A stretch of 26,424 bases of DNA from an uncultured Gammaproteobacteria bacterium (GCA_937926265.1 CALAZS010000026.1:1-26424); one strand, 5' to 3'; positions 7,872 to 15,626 are shown, counted from the first letter of the stretch. Notes: a model not told the origin generated them from the sequence alone. Numbers and translations: made by a program.

Positions 7872-9266
7872 GTGTGCATGCGGAAAATAATTGAATATAT
7901 GAGCGATCGAACAGATAAAGTCATGACAACTGATATACAGGCAGTGTTTGCGAGCCTGCAAACAGAAGCCGTTAATGCGCTCTCTGATTCTTCTTCAGCT
8001 GATAATTTTTTTGAGCTTAAGTCCATCCGGGGAAAATTAACGGATGCCCTAGATGGTTCAGCTAAACCGATTATTGAACAGGCCAATCAACAGATTACTG
8101 AACAGGCCACTGAACTCACCACTGGACACAACGCTGATCTCAACAGTCGCCAAAATATTTTAAATGCCGTCACCACATTGTTTGAATACATTCAAACAGA
8201 AACCAATTTGCCTGACCCGGTCAGGCAAATCCTGGTTCGTTTGTATCTGCCTTATCTTAAAGTGGCTTTGATTGAGGATGATTTCTTCAATAATGAGCAA
8301 CATCCGGCAAGAAGATTACTGGAGTTACTTTATCGTTCCTCAGTCGGATGGGTTTACGAAGATGAGCAGTCCGGTGAACACTCGGGCAATGGTTTTCTGG
8401 CTCACTTGTCGTCGTTGATTACACAAATTGTTAAAAACTTTCTCGAGGATGTCTTTCTGTTCGATGAGGCCTGCAAGAACTTGAATCAATTTATCCTTGA
8501 TGAATCAAGGCAAACTGAAATAAACGAAGACCGTGTAATCGAAATGATGAAAGGTAAAGAAAATATGAGGCTTGCCCAGGTTCATGTTGCCAAAATCATT
8601 AATGAAAAAGTTTGTCATCAACAGGAGTTGCCGGTCGTTGTCACAGATTTACTCAGAGATGGCTGGAAAGATGTTTTAACCCTGGCCTTTTTTCGACAGG
8701 GTCCGGACAGTGAAAAATTCCAAAAACTTTTAGGCATTATGGAAAAACTGTTATGGAGTGTTAAACCTAAAAACAAATCTGAAGAACGCCAGGAATTGAT
8801 GAAAACCATCCCGGATCTGCTCAGGGACTTAAGAAATGAACTGGTCGAAATTTCTTATGATGAACACAAGTTAACAGTTGCATTGAAACAGTTACAGGCC
8901 AGTCATATCCAGGCTCTAAAAGGAATGTGCCATTCAATCGGACCTGTTGATGAATTGATACCGCTGCCTTTGCTTGCAGATTCAGATAGTGAAAATACCC
9001 CTCTGGATGAGGCTGCACAAACAGTATTAAAACTGCAGGTAGGAGACTGGATTAAATGGCAGGTTGCATCAGGCAGAACGGTGCAGGGCAAGCTGCTGTG
9101 GAAAAGCGATGCCAGTGGTACGATGGTGTTTGTCAGTCGCATTGGTACAAAGCTCGCTGAACTCATGCAAAAAGATTTAGCTGATTTAATAAACACAGGG
9201 AAAGTCCAGTTGATGACGGATATCAATCAACCTGTTTTTGATCTTGCACTGAACCAATCTGTTTAA
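7872..9266 (+). CDS. DUF1631-family protein, short form
   Basis: The 464-residue soluble protein shows the DUF1631 core (LPDPVRQILVRLYLPYLKVA, then DDFFNNEQHPARRLLELL) and the family's C-terminal segment (LQVGDWIKWQ ... GKLLWKS ... MVFVSRIGTKLAEL). Family members I know are usually 700 residues or more, so this is a shortened version. The function is unknown; homologues in Pseudomonas-type genomes are sometimes mis-called thymidine phosphorylase. The first frame start is GTG 7872. ATG at 7878, 7899 or 7923 are alternatives, and none has a strong ribosome site. Confidence 0.8.
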   Translation: MCMRKIIEYMSDRTDKVMTTDIQAVFASLQTEAVNALSDSSSADNFFELKSIRGKLTDALDGSAKPIIEQANQQITEQATELTTGHNADLNSRQNILNAVTTLFEYIQTETNLPDPVRQILVRLYLPYLKVALIEDDFFNNEQHPARRLLELLYRSSVGWVYEDEQSGEHSGNGFLAHLSSLITQIVKNFLEDVFLFDEACKNLNQFILDESRQTEINEDRVIEMMKGKENMRLAQVHVAKIINEKVCHQQELPVVVTDLLRDGWKDVLTLAFFRQGPDSEKFQKLLGIMEKLLWSVKPKNKSEERQELMKTIPDLLRDLRNELVEISYDEHKLTVALKQLQASHIQALKGMCHSIGPVDELIPLPLLADSDSENTPLDEAAQTVLKLQVGDWIKWQVASGRTVQGKLLWKSDASGTMVFVSRIGTKLAELMQKDLADLINTGKVQLMTDINQPVFDLALNQSV

Positions 9267-9336
9267 TTGTCATATCGCCTTATAAAATCAGTACACATCA
9301 GTTAACATGCGAAAAAACAATTTGGAGTGATTAATC

Positions 9337-9681
9337 ATGTCAGAAAGAATTACCGATTCCGGTTTGAAATACGAAGACCTGGTCGAAGGTGAAGGTGATA
9401 TTGCCGAGGCAGGTCAAAATGTATCCGTCCACTACACAGGATGGCTAACAGATGGCAGCAAATTCGATTCAAGCAAAGATCGTAATATGCCTTTTGATTT
9501 TCCACTTGGTGGCGGCCGCGTAATCCGCGGCTGGGATGAAGGTGTTGAGGGTATGAAGGTAGGCGGTACCCGTAAACTGACTATACCACCCCAACTGGGT
9601 TACGGTGCCTCCGGTGCCGGTGGCGTGATTCCGCCAAATGCCACGCTGGTTTTTGAAGTGGAACTGCTTGAAGTCAAATAA
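9337..9681 (+). CDS. FKBP-type peptidyl-prolyl isomerase, cytoplasmic single domain
   Basis: The 114-residue protein is one complete FKBP domain: VHYTGWLTDGSKFDSS, PLGGGRVIRGWDEGVEGM, RKLTIPPQLGYGASGAGG and a terminal VFEVELLEVK strand. It catalyses cis-trans isomerisation at proline bonds. It has no signal peptide, so it is cytoplasmic. A good ribosome site (TTTGGAGTG) precedes the ATG. nadC follows closely on the same strand, so the two are probably co-transcribed. It is the first of three FKBP-type genes in this region. Confidence 0.95.
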   Translation: MSERITDSGLKYEDLVEGEGDIAEAGQNVSVHYTGWLTDGSKFDSSKDRNMPFDFPLGGGRVIRGWDEGVEGMKVGGTRKLTIPPQLGYGASGAGGVIPPNATLVFEVELLEVK

Positions 9682-9717
9682 AGCAGTAAGGTAATTGTCC
9701 TGAATAATTTACTGGCC

Positions 9718-10554
9718 GTGCTACCGGACAAAGCCATTATCGCTGAACATGTGCGCCTGGCCCTGGCTGAAGACGTCGGTCCAGGTGACCTGACGGCTTC
9801 ATTACTGCCATCTGAAAATATCCTGCGTGCTAACATTGTTTGCCGTGAGCAGGCTGTTATGGCGGGTAAAGCATGGTTTGATGAAAGCTTCCACCAGCTT
9901 GATTCCAGTGTTGAGGTCAACTGGTCCTGTGCTGATGGTGACATGCTTTCGCCGGGTCAGATTATCTGTAAGCTCGAGGGTAATGCCCGGTCACTGCTAA
10001 CTGCTGAACGTACAGCACTTAATTTTTTGCAGACATTATCTTCAGTGGCTACCCGTACCCGGCGCTTTGTCGATGCAGTCGAAGGCACCGGTGTCAATAT
10101 TCTGGATACCCGTAAAACTATTCCGGGCCTCAGGTATGCTGAAAAGTATGCGGTCACCTGTGGTGGAGGGGTGAATCACAGGGTAGGCCTGTTTGATGCC
10201 GTGTTGATAAAGGAAAATCATATTGCTGCGGCAGGTTCGATCAGTGCTGCATTGAAGCAGGCTTTTGCAAGCTTATCTGATGACATCAAGATTGAAGTCG
10301 AAGTCGAAAACCTCGAGGAGATGCGCGAAGCACTTGAGGCCGGTGCAAAGTACCTGTTGCTGGATAATTTCAGTAACGATCTATTGCGTCAGGCAGTGTC
10401 TTTAAACCAGGGAAAGGCGAGACTTGAGGCATCCGGCAATGTCAGCCTGGAAACGGTCAGGGACATAGCGTTGACAGGTGTGGATGATATTTCGGTCGGA
10501 GAACTGACCAAGCATATTCAGGCGGTTGACCTGTCAATGCGCTATGAAGATTGA
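9718..10554 (+). CDS. nadC: Nicotinate-nucleotide diphosphorylase (carboxylating)
   Basis: NadC converts quinolinate and PRPP to nicotinate mononucleotide, CO2 and diphosphate in de novo NAD synthesis. The protein has the expected length (278) and motifs: ALAEDVGPGDLTA at the N-terminus, ERTALNFLQTLSSVAT, DTRKTIPGLRYAEKYAVTCGGGVNHR, IKENHI and EVEVENLEE, and the terminal DDISVGELTKH. The start is uncertain. GTG 9718 has no clear ribosome site, whereas a CTG at 9700 lies 9 bp after an AAGG; homologues are slightly longer at the N-terminus. It converges with the small rod-like gene at 10557. Confidence 0.95.
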   Translation: MLPDKAIIAEHVRLALAEDVGPGDLTASLLPSENILRANIVCREQAVMAGKAWFDESFHQLDSSVEVNWSCADGDMLSPGQIICKLEGNARSLLTAERTALNFLQTLSSVATRTRRFVDAVEGTGVNILDTRKTIPGLRYAEKYAVTCGGGVNHRVGLFDAVLIKENHIAAAGSISAALKQAFASLSDDIKIEVEVENLEEMREALEAGAKYLLLDNFSNDLLRQAVSLNQGKARLEASGNVSLETVRDIALTGVDDISVGELTKHIQAVDLSMRYED

Positions 10555-10556
10555 TT

Positions 10557-10793
10557 TTATGCTGTGGCGTCAAACAGAGTGCCAATCATATCATCGGCGG
10601 CCTTGAGAACTTTCATATTGGCCTGGGCCACATTCTTGTTCTGGTTGAGTTCAACCAGCGAGCGGGCAGGGTCCAGATTATTATCGGCTTTAGTGGTTTT
10701 ATTGGCCCGGGCAATATCAAAAGCATTACGCTGCATACCTTCGGTAGCACGCTGAATGCCCTGAAGTGCGTTGCCTGTAATTCCGTCAACCAT
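10557..10793 (-). CDS. Miniature flagellar rod/hook-like protein (N- and C-terminal helices only)
   Basis: The 78-residue C-terminal half (RSLVELNQNKNVAQANMKVLKAADDMIG) matches the conserved C-terminal helix of axial flagellar proteins (FlgE/F/G type). The N-terminal half (NALQGIQRATEGMQRNAFDIARAN) resembles the family's N-terminal rod helix. The central domains are absent. Whether it enters a flagellar axial structure is unknown; no other flagellar gene is in the window. It may be a small family of its own and not a remnant, since the ORF is intact. It converges with nadC with 2 bp between stops. Confidence 0.75.
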   Translation of the reverse strand: MVDGITGNALQGIQRATEGMQRNAFDIARANKTTKADNNLDPARSLVELNQNKNVAQANMKVLKAADDMIGTLFDATA

Positions 10794-10959
10794 GTCGAAC
10801 CTCTATACTGCTGAGAAAACTTTCGGATAAAAGCATAAATCTTTTCTGCTTTTTCTACCCGTAATATCGGTCAAAATGTGATAAAAGTTTAGAAATTAAT
10901 GAAATAGCTTCCTTAAAACGAGCAATAACCTAAAAAACCAATTAAACAAGGAGAAATAA

Positions 10960-11652
10960 ATGTCTCAAAAGGCAAAAAAAGCCCTGGTTTCGCCGCTTTT
11001 GTGGGTGAGCCTTATAGCGAGTCTTACAGTCAGTGCCGCAGCAGGTTCAGTAGAACTGAAATCAGACAAACAAAAATATTCCTATGCCTATGGTTTTAAT
11101 ATTGCCAACCTGTTGCAGGCTTCGGGGGTTAACGAAGTCGACACAGCGGCCTTTGTTGCCGGCCTGAATGACGTATTGCAGGGCAAGGACCTGCAGATGG
11201 ACATAGCCGAAATGAAACAGGCACTGGAAAAACAGCGCGATGAAATTGTCACCAAGGCCAGCCAGGAGGCGATGAAAAAAGGCCAGGCTTTTCTCGACAA
11301 GAACAAATCTGTTGAAGGCGTCAAGGTGCTTGAAAATGGCATGCAATACATTGTGCTAAAAGCCGGTGAAGGTGATCAGCCAAAAGCCACCGATAAGGTA
11401 GAAGTGCATTATCATGGCACCCTGATTGACGGTACGGTATTTGACAGTTCAGTTGATCGCGGTACGCCGGTCAGTTTCCCGCTCGGTAACGTCATTCCGG
11501 GCTTTCGTGAAGCCATAACCCGCATGAAAACCGGAGGCAAGTGGCGCGTGTTTATCCCGTCTGATATGGCTTACGGTGAAAGTGGTGCACCACCTAAGAT
11601 CGGCCCGAATGAAACCCTGATCTTTGAAATCGAGCTTTTAGCTATCGAGTAA
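10960..11652 (+). CDS. Periplasmic Mip/FkpA-like FKBP peptidyl-prolyl isomerase
   Basis: The 230-residue protein has an N-terminal signal peptide (hydrophobic core LLWVSLIASLTVSAAA), a helical dimerisation domain typical of Mip/FkpA (about 35-115, starting KYSYAYGFNIANLL), and a C-terminal FKBP domain (VEVHYHGTLIDGTVFDSS, GNVIPGFREAITRMKTGGKW, AYGESGAPPKIGPN). It assists folding of periplasmic and outer-membrane proteins. A strong AAGGAGAAATAA ribosome site precedes the ATG. The stop codon lies in a 12-bp tandem duplication that provides further in-frame stops. Confidence 0.94.
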   Translation: MSQKAKKALVSPLLWVSLIASLTVSAAAGSVELKSDKQKYSYAYGFNIANLLQASGVNEVDTAAFVAGLNDVLQGKDLQMDIAEMKQALEKQRDEIVTKASQEAMKKGQAFLDKNKSVEGVKVLENGMQYIVLKAGEGDQPKATDKVEVHYHGTLIDGTVFDSSVDRGTPVSFPLGNVIPGFREAITRMKTGGKWRVFIPSDMAYGESGAPPKIGPNETLIFEIELLAIE

Positions 11653-11682
11653 GCCACAGAGTAAGCCACAGACTAAGACAAT
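11647..11682 (+). repeat. 12-bp tandem duplication spanning the stop codon of the Mip-like gene
   Basis: GAGTAAGCCACA occurs twice without mismatch (11647-11658, 11659-11670), then a third partial unit (11671-11682, GACTAAGACAAT). Because the period is 12, the TAA codons at 11650, 11662 and 11674 are all in frame. Confidence 0.9.
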
Positions 11683-11770
11683 CTAATGAATCTCATGGAC
11701 GAGGCCTTTTTTGTAAAGAATACTTTTTTATTGATTTATGTCAGTGAATCTCTTTTTGCAAGGTAATAAG

Positions 11771-11794
11771 CTGCTCTGCGATTACGGAGAGCAG
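11771..11794 (+). promoter_or_regulatory. Hairpin hiding the ribosome-binding site of the next gene
   Basis: CTGCTCTGCG (11771-11780) pairs with CGGAGAGCAG (11785-11794) around an ATTA loop, with a single G-G mismatch (11778/11787). The 3' arm contains the only Shine-Dalgarno sequence (GGAG 11786-11789) and ends 2 bases before the ATG at 11797. In mRNA this stem would block initiation until melted or bound, as in RNA thermometers or other translational switches. The pairing is seen directly; the regulatory role is inferred. Confidence 0.5.
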
Positions 11795-11796
11795 AT

Positions 11797-12132
11797 ATGG
11801 CATTTCTTAATAAATTGCCCAATTCCAGGCGCTATCCACATGGCCTGGAGTGGAAAATACTTAAAAAAACTCCCTGGCTGTTGTTTTACAGCACCAATGT
11901 GATCGCTATCTTTACCGCGGTGGCTCATATCATGCCGCCTGACGGCACCGCCGCTGAGGTCAGTAAACACCTTGATTTTGTTAATATTATTGCAATTGCC
12001 TGCCTGATCGTAAGCTGGTTGATGATTCTCACAGCGGCTTTCGGTGCTTTCGTGGTTTACCTTATGAAAGGACCGGCTTATGCCTGGGACCCTGTTGAAG
12101 TCGTGGACTCTGACGAACCTGATCCCAACTGA
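11797..12132 (+). CDS. Small two-pass membrane protein, unknown
   Basis: The 111-residue protein has a basic N-terminal segment, two probable membrane helices (about 28-46, LLFYSTNVIAIFTAVAHIM, and 63-90, NIIAIACLIVSWLMILTAAF) and an acidic tail (VEVVDSDEPDPN). It resembles no family I can name. Both termini should be cytoplasmic if the basic start stays inside. The start at 11797 follows GGAG, which lies in a hairpin. Confidence 0.75.
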   Translation: MAFLNKLPNSRRYPHGLEWKILKKTPWLLFYSTNVIAIFTAVAHIMPPDGTAAEVSKHLDFVNIIAIACLIVSWLMILTAAFGAFVVYLMKGPAYAWDPVEVVDSDEPDPN

Positions 12133-12263
12133 TTGCAGTTTTGTGACCCAAAAGACAAAACCTTTAATACCTTTAAAAATTTGTCATCATAATTCCACAT
12201 AAAACATGGTACTATCCTCCTTACTAAACAGCTCATAAGAAGCTGATAGAGGATGAAGGATAC

Positions 12264-12611
12264 ATGTTTAATAACGAAAGAACTTCTGAGCGTTTTCAGT
12301 TTGAAAACTCAGAGAAAATAGATTTTTTTCTTACGGATAAAACCACTCAAGCCACCACGAGTTATTGTATTTGCAGTGATTTTTCCGAAGCAGGTGCATT
12401 ACTGGTTTCTGATATTGAATTTCCGCTTAACAAGGCTTTAACTTTGAAAGCCGAGGTCAACGGAAAAATGATAGAAGCAATTCCAGTCAGGGTTACCAGG
12501 CACGAATCAGAACTTTGTGACGAAGAACGTTTCTGTGTTGCTGTTGAATTCCTGCAACCGGTGAAGCTTTACAACAGGTTACAGCGTCAGTTCGGATCAA
12601 TTGCGGCCTGA
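12264..12611 (+). CDS. PilZ-domain protein
   Basis: The 115-residue single domain starts with an ERF-type segment (ERTSERFQFENS) and has a later SDFSEAGALLVSD stretch, matching the PilZ D/NxSxxG motif, followed by beta strands. PilZ domains commonly bind cyclic di-GMP and switch motility, adhesion or exopolysaccharide. The arginine motif is only RxxxR-like (RTSER), so binding is plausible but not certain. A GAGGATGAAGGATAC region supplies the ribosome site. The next gene overlaps its end or follows immediately. Confidence 0.82.
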   Translation: MFNNERTSERFQFENSEKIDFFLTDKTTQATTSYCICSDFSEAGALLVSDIEFPLNKALTLKAEVNGKMIEAIPVRVTRHESELCDEERFCVAVEFLQPVKLYNRLQRQFGSIAA

Positions 12612-13230
12612 GGTGCCTCCCCCACCAGAAAACAAGGGGGCAAACCCCCAGGGTAAAGGCCTCTCGCCTGTAGCCAATCTGCTGGCTGAATTACCCGCTA
12701 AGTACATCCCGGCAAAATCTGTTACACAAATAGCTGATGAACTGTTTACATCAATGTTTGTGTTAAACAGTGATTTTGCTTTTAAACCGGTGGTAGGCAA
12801 CAGCTACTGGCTTTATCAAAAACAGGGGAAATTCCGTCTGTCCCTGGTATCTCCGGAACAATGGTCTGAAAAGGTCTATGGCTTTTGCATTGGCTGCTGC
12901 AGGTTGCACGAGGATATCAGCTGGACGATTGAACTGACAGAACAGGCTGCCAGCGATGAGCAATTCACCAGGTATCTGCAAATACGACGGGAACAATTCG
13001 AGAAAAATTTACAAAATGCAGTGACACTTGAAACGGCATTGCCAGGTTATATGGAAAAGCTGCCTTTTTATCAGCGTATGTTAACCACGGTGCTGACTTA
13101 CTCTTTGAAGACATCGATGAACAAGTCGGGAATTGCCGCGTTGACTTATGATCAGGCAAATCAAGAAGAGACCAATCCAGAAAAGACTATTCTAGAAAAG
13201 ACTGGCCCAAAAGAAGATCACCAGGGTTAA
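12601..13230 (+). CDS. Unknown protein coupled to the PilZ gene
   Basis: This open frame of 209 residues begins with TTG 12601 (11-bp overlap with the PilZ gene) or GTG 12613 (1 bp after the PilZ stop). No ATG occurs near the N-terminus, so initiation probably depends on ribosomes finishing the PilZ gene. The N-terminus is proline-rich, and a central segment FCIGCCRLHEDISWTIELTEQ holds a C-x2-CC cluster. The tail has short acidic/lysine repeats. There is no signal peptide or membrane helix. I recognise no family. Confidence 0.65.
   Translation: MRPEVPPPPENKGANPQGKGLSPVANLLAELPAKYIPAKSVTQIADELFTSMFVLNSDFAFKPVVGNSYWLYQKQGKFRLSLVSPEQWSEKVYGFCIGCCRLHEDISWTIELTEQAASDEQFTRYLQIRREQFEKNLQNAVTLETALPGYMEKLPFYQRMLTTVLTYSLKTSMNKSGIAALTYDQANQEETNPEKTILEKTGPKEDHQG
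13162..13221 (+). repeat. 15-bp degenerate tandem repeat in a coding region
   Basis: Units CAAGAAGAGACCAAT (13162), CCAGAAAAGACTATT (13177), CTAGAAAAGACTGGC (13192) and CCAAAAGAAGATCAC (13207) encode a degenerate five-residue repeat (QEETN, PEKTI, LEKTG, PKEDH) at the end of the unknown protein. The two middle units share AGAAAAGACT exactly. Confidence 0.6.
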
Positions 13231-14696
13231 GCAGGAACTGTCCGGTTTCTGGCCCATTCACGCAGGTAATTAATCTTTTCAGCCATCACCACTGAAAGCG
13301 GCTGCGTCCGTTCAATCTCATCCAGCAAAATATCGGTACTCAAACGCGTCTCACTTGAATGAGCGGTATAAAGCGCCGAGACAATCACCTGTTCAATTTC
13401 GGCACCACTGAAACCATCACTGACAGAAGCCAATGCGGATAAATCAAACCCCGAGGGTGACTGGTTACGTCGCCTTAGGTGAATGCTGAAAATTTCTTCG
13501 CGGATTTTCTGGTCCGGCAAATCGACAAAAAATATTTCATCAATACGGCCTTTACGCATTAATTCCGGTGGCAGGCTTTCAATGTCATTGGCGGTGGCAA
13601 CTATAAATACCTTGCCCTGGTGTTCTGCCATCCAGGTCAGCAGGGTGCCGAGTATGCGCTTGGAAACGCCGTCGTCATTGCTGCCCTGGGATATGCCTTT
13701 CTCGATCTCATCGACCCATAAAATACAGGGCGACATCACTTCAGCAGTCTGCAGTGCCTGGCGCAGGTTCTTTTCTGTTTCACCAATGAACTTGTTATAC
13801 AGCGTACCAAAGTCTAGTCGCAGTAACGGCAGGCCAAAGTGGCCGGCGACGGCTTTGGCGGCAAGGCTTTTACCGCCGCCCTGTATGCCAAGCAGCAAGA
13901 CCCCCTTGGGCGTATCAAGCTTGCTGCTTTTTTTCGAGAAGGCTTTTTTCCGACTTTCCAGCCATTGCTTGAGGTTATCCAGTCCGGCGACATCCGCAAA
14001 GCTTTCCGTATCGTATTCAAACGAAACGATATTATCCTTGTTCATCAGGCTGTTCTTGGCTTTCATCACGGCAGGAATATCGTTTTCCGTAATGGCGCCA
14101 TCATCGGCAATGGCGGTTTTAATCAATCGCCTGGCTTCCTGGATGGTTACGCCGGTGAGATTGTTGGTCAGTTTTTCAAGTGCATCCTTGTCCGCACGCA
14201 GCGATTTGCCCGGGTTGGTTTTCTGCCAGCGTCCTGCTTCTTCACGAATCAGGTTTTTCAGGGTGGAGCGATCAGGTAAACGCAAATCAAACTTGGCAGT
14301 GAAATGGGCAATTTCAGGCGGGGTATCAATATTGTGACTTACCATGACGATATTGCGTGGCACAGATTCGTGCTCCTGGGCAATTTCCTTGAGCAGGCGC
14401 ACATGCAGCGGTTCAGTCAGGTAAGGATGAAAATCCAGCAGTACAAAAATACCGGGCTTATGTGTTGCCTTGATATGGCGTAACACTTCGGTCGGGTCGG
14501 AGGTGTTGACCATCTTGCCAAAATCAACTTCTGAACGGCCCAGTCCTTCGGTGATTGACCATTCAAACAGTGGCAGGGCTACCTTCAGGCCAAGTCGGAC
14601 AAACAGTTCCAGCACACGTTTTTCTTCTCTTGTTTCAATCAGAAGAATCGGTATCTGGGATTTAATAACAAGTTCTAAATCGTGAAGATCATTCAT
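13227..14696 (-). CDS. Ycf46-like AAA ATPase
   Basis: The protein has 489 residues from ATG 14696 (a TTG seven codons upstream is possible but lacks a ribosome site). The N-terminal half is a non-ATPase domain. The C-terminal AAA module has a Walker A with the variant GIQGGGKS (270-277), Walker B ILWVDEIEKG (about 325-334), sensor-1 Asn371 (VATANDIESLP) and arginine residues in ELMRKGRID. The GIQGGGKS loop and layout match the Ycf46/Slr0374 group, known from plastids and cyanobacteria and widespread in proteobacteria. The cyanobacterial member has been linked to inorganic carbon use; the role here is unknown. It converges with the preceding gene with a 4-bp overlap of ends. Confidence 0.85.
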   Translation of the reverse strand: MNDLHDLELVIKSQIPILLIETREEKRVLELFVRLGLKVALPLFEWSITEGLGRSEVDFGKMVNTSDPTEVLRHIKATHKPGIFVLLDFHPYLTEPLHVRLLKEIAQEHESVPRNIVMVSHNIDTPPEIAHFTAKFDLRLPDRSTLKNLIREEAGRWQKTNPGKSLRADKDALEKLTNNLTGVTIQEARRLIKTAIADDGAITENDIPAVMKAKNSLMNKDNIVSFEYDTESFADVAGLDNLKQWLESRKKAFSKKSSKLDTPKGVLLLGIQGGGKSLAAKAVAGHFGLPLLRLDFGTLYNKFIGETEKNLRQALQTAEVMSPCILWVDEIEKGISQGSNDDGVSKRILGTLLTWMAEHQGKVFIVATANDIESLPPELMRKGRIDEIFFVDLPDQKIREEIFSIHLRRRNQSPSGFDLSALASVSDGFSGAEIEQVIVSALYTAHSSETRLSTDILLDEIERTQPLSVVMAEKINYLREWARNRTVPA

Positions 14697-14766
14697 AAGT
14701 GATATATTCTCCAACAATTAAAGGGTTTTAGAAACCCGCTTGCTAATGAATATAAGTGAAAAATAA

Positions 14767-15267
14767 ATGGGACGTATAACAACCGTAAAAAAAGGCCGGG
14801 TTGTCAGCCTTGATTTTGTTTTAAAAGATGAAAATGGAGAAATGCTTGACCAGTCAGAACCGGGTCAGCCACTTGAATACCTGCATGGTTACAATGACGT
14901 TATTCCAGGATTGGAAAAAGCCTTAGAGGGCCGCAAAACTGGTGAGAAACTCAAGGTTGTTATTCCACCGGCTGATGCTTACGGTGAATACGAGGTGTCC
15001 CTGGTTGATGAGGTGTCACGCGACCAGTTTCCGGGTATTGAAAATATCCAGCCCGGTATGCAATTTCAGACAACCATGGATGATGGCGCACCAATGATCA
15101 TTAATGTGACAGCGGTTGACGAAAATACGGTTGTGGTTGATGGCAATCATCCACTGGCCGGTGTAACACTGGTTTTTGAAGTTGAGATTGCTGCGATCAG
15201 GGATGCCGGTGATGAGGAAATTGCCCACGGCCATGTTCACCATGGCGGCCACTGCGATACCCAGTAA
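14767..15267 (+). CDS. slyD: SlyD-like FKBP peptidyl-prolyl isomerase with His-rich tail
   Basis: The 166-residue protein has the SlyD layout: an FKBP part split by an insert-in-flap domain (about 70-128), with signature stretches LEYLHGYNDVIPGLEKALEG and NHPLAGVTLVFEVE. The C-terminus is a short metal-binding tail (HGHVHHGGHCD). SlyD proteins are cytoplasmic prolyl isomerases and chaperones; the His/Cys tail binds Ni2+ and helps hydrogenase maturation in E. coli. The tail here is shorter than in E. coli, and no hydrogenase gene is in view. The stop lies in a 12-bp duplication with a second in-frame TAA. Confidence 0.92.
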   Translation: MGRITTVKKGRVVSLDFVLKDENGEMLDQSEPGQPLEYLHGYNDVIPGLEKALEGRKTGEKLKVVIPPADAYGEYEVSLVDEVSRDQFPGIENIQPGMQFQTTMDDGAPMIINVTAVDENTVVVDGNHPLAGVTLVFEVEIAAIRDAGDEEIAHGHVHHGGHCDTQ

Positions 15268-15287
15268 GATTTCGGGTAAGATTAAGG
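15264..15287 (+). repeat. 12-bp tandem duplication at the slyD stop codon
   Basis: GTAAGATTTCGG (15264-15275) and GTAAGATTAAGG (15276-15287) match at 10 of 12 positions. The stop TAA at 15265 is repeated in frame at 15277. Confidence 0.75.
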
Positions 15288-15292
15288 GCCGG

Positions 15293-15318
15293 CTAAATAT
15301 TTTCCCTAAATATTTTCA
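15293..15318. repeat. 13-bp tandem duplication at the stop of the minus-strand gene
   Basis: CTAAATATTTTC(C/A) occurs at 15293-15305 and 15306-15318 with 12 of 13 identical positions. The stop of the minus-strand gene (CTA, read TAG) is the first triplet of the second copy as written. The period of 13 shifts the frame of the other copy. Confidence 0.85.
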
Positions 15319-15626
15319 TTGGAGCGTATCCAGTGCTTGCGACCTTTAAAGGTGCCAAAGCAGCTTTGGTTGTTCTGATGGCAGTTTGGTCCAAAACACA
15401 ACAGGCTGACAATCAGCACGGCATCAAGCAGAATGAAGCCGTAGGCAATCATGGATGTTAGAATGCTGCTTCCTGTCAGTAATTCCAGTGTCTCATCATG
15501 GTAATGCATGATGCCAAAAACTGAGCCAAACAGTAAAATCACTGCAGTCAGTGAAGACAGGTCCGCGACCCATTCGTGTTTACAGGATTCGCCACTGTTT
15601 TCAGATTCCAATGCAATTTTTGACAT
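15306..15626 (-). CDS. Small two-pass membrane protein, unknown
   Basis: I start it at ATG 15626 because a strong ribosome site (AGAGGGG, six bases before the ATG) sits there, which gives 106 residues and not the 115 of the longest frame. It has two hydrophobic segments (about 25-38, SLTAVILLFGSVFG, and 56-77, MIAYGFILLDAVLIVSLLCFG), followed by a tail with CHQNNQSC, a pair of cysteines that could bind metal or form a disulfide. No family is recognised. Confidence 0.7.
   Translation of the reverse strand: MSKIALESENSGESCKHEWVADLSSLTAVILLFGSVFGIMHYHDETLELLTGSSILTSMIAYGFILLDAVLIVSLLCFGPNCHQNNQSCFGTFKGRKHWIRSNENI

Noticed and set aside
11700..11735. Terminator around the GGCCTTTTTTG run after the Mip-like gene
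   Set aside because: There is a T-run but no stable stem before it.
13483..14337. 284-codon plus-strand frame opposite the AAA ATPase
   Set aside because: The minus strand carries intact Walker motifs; the plus-strand translation is Ser/Arg/Leu-rich with no family pattern.
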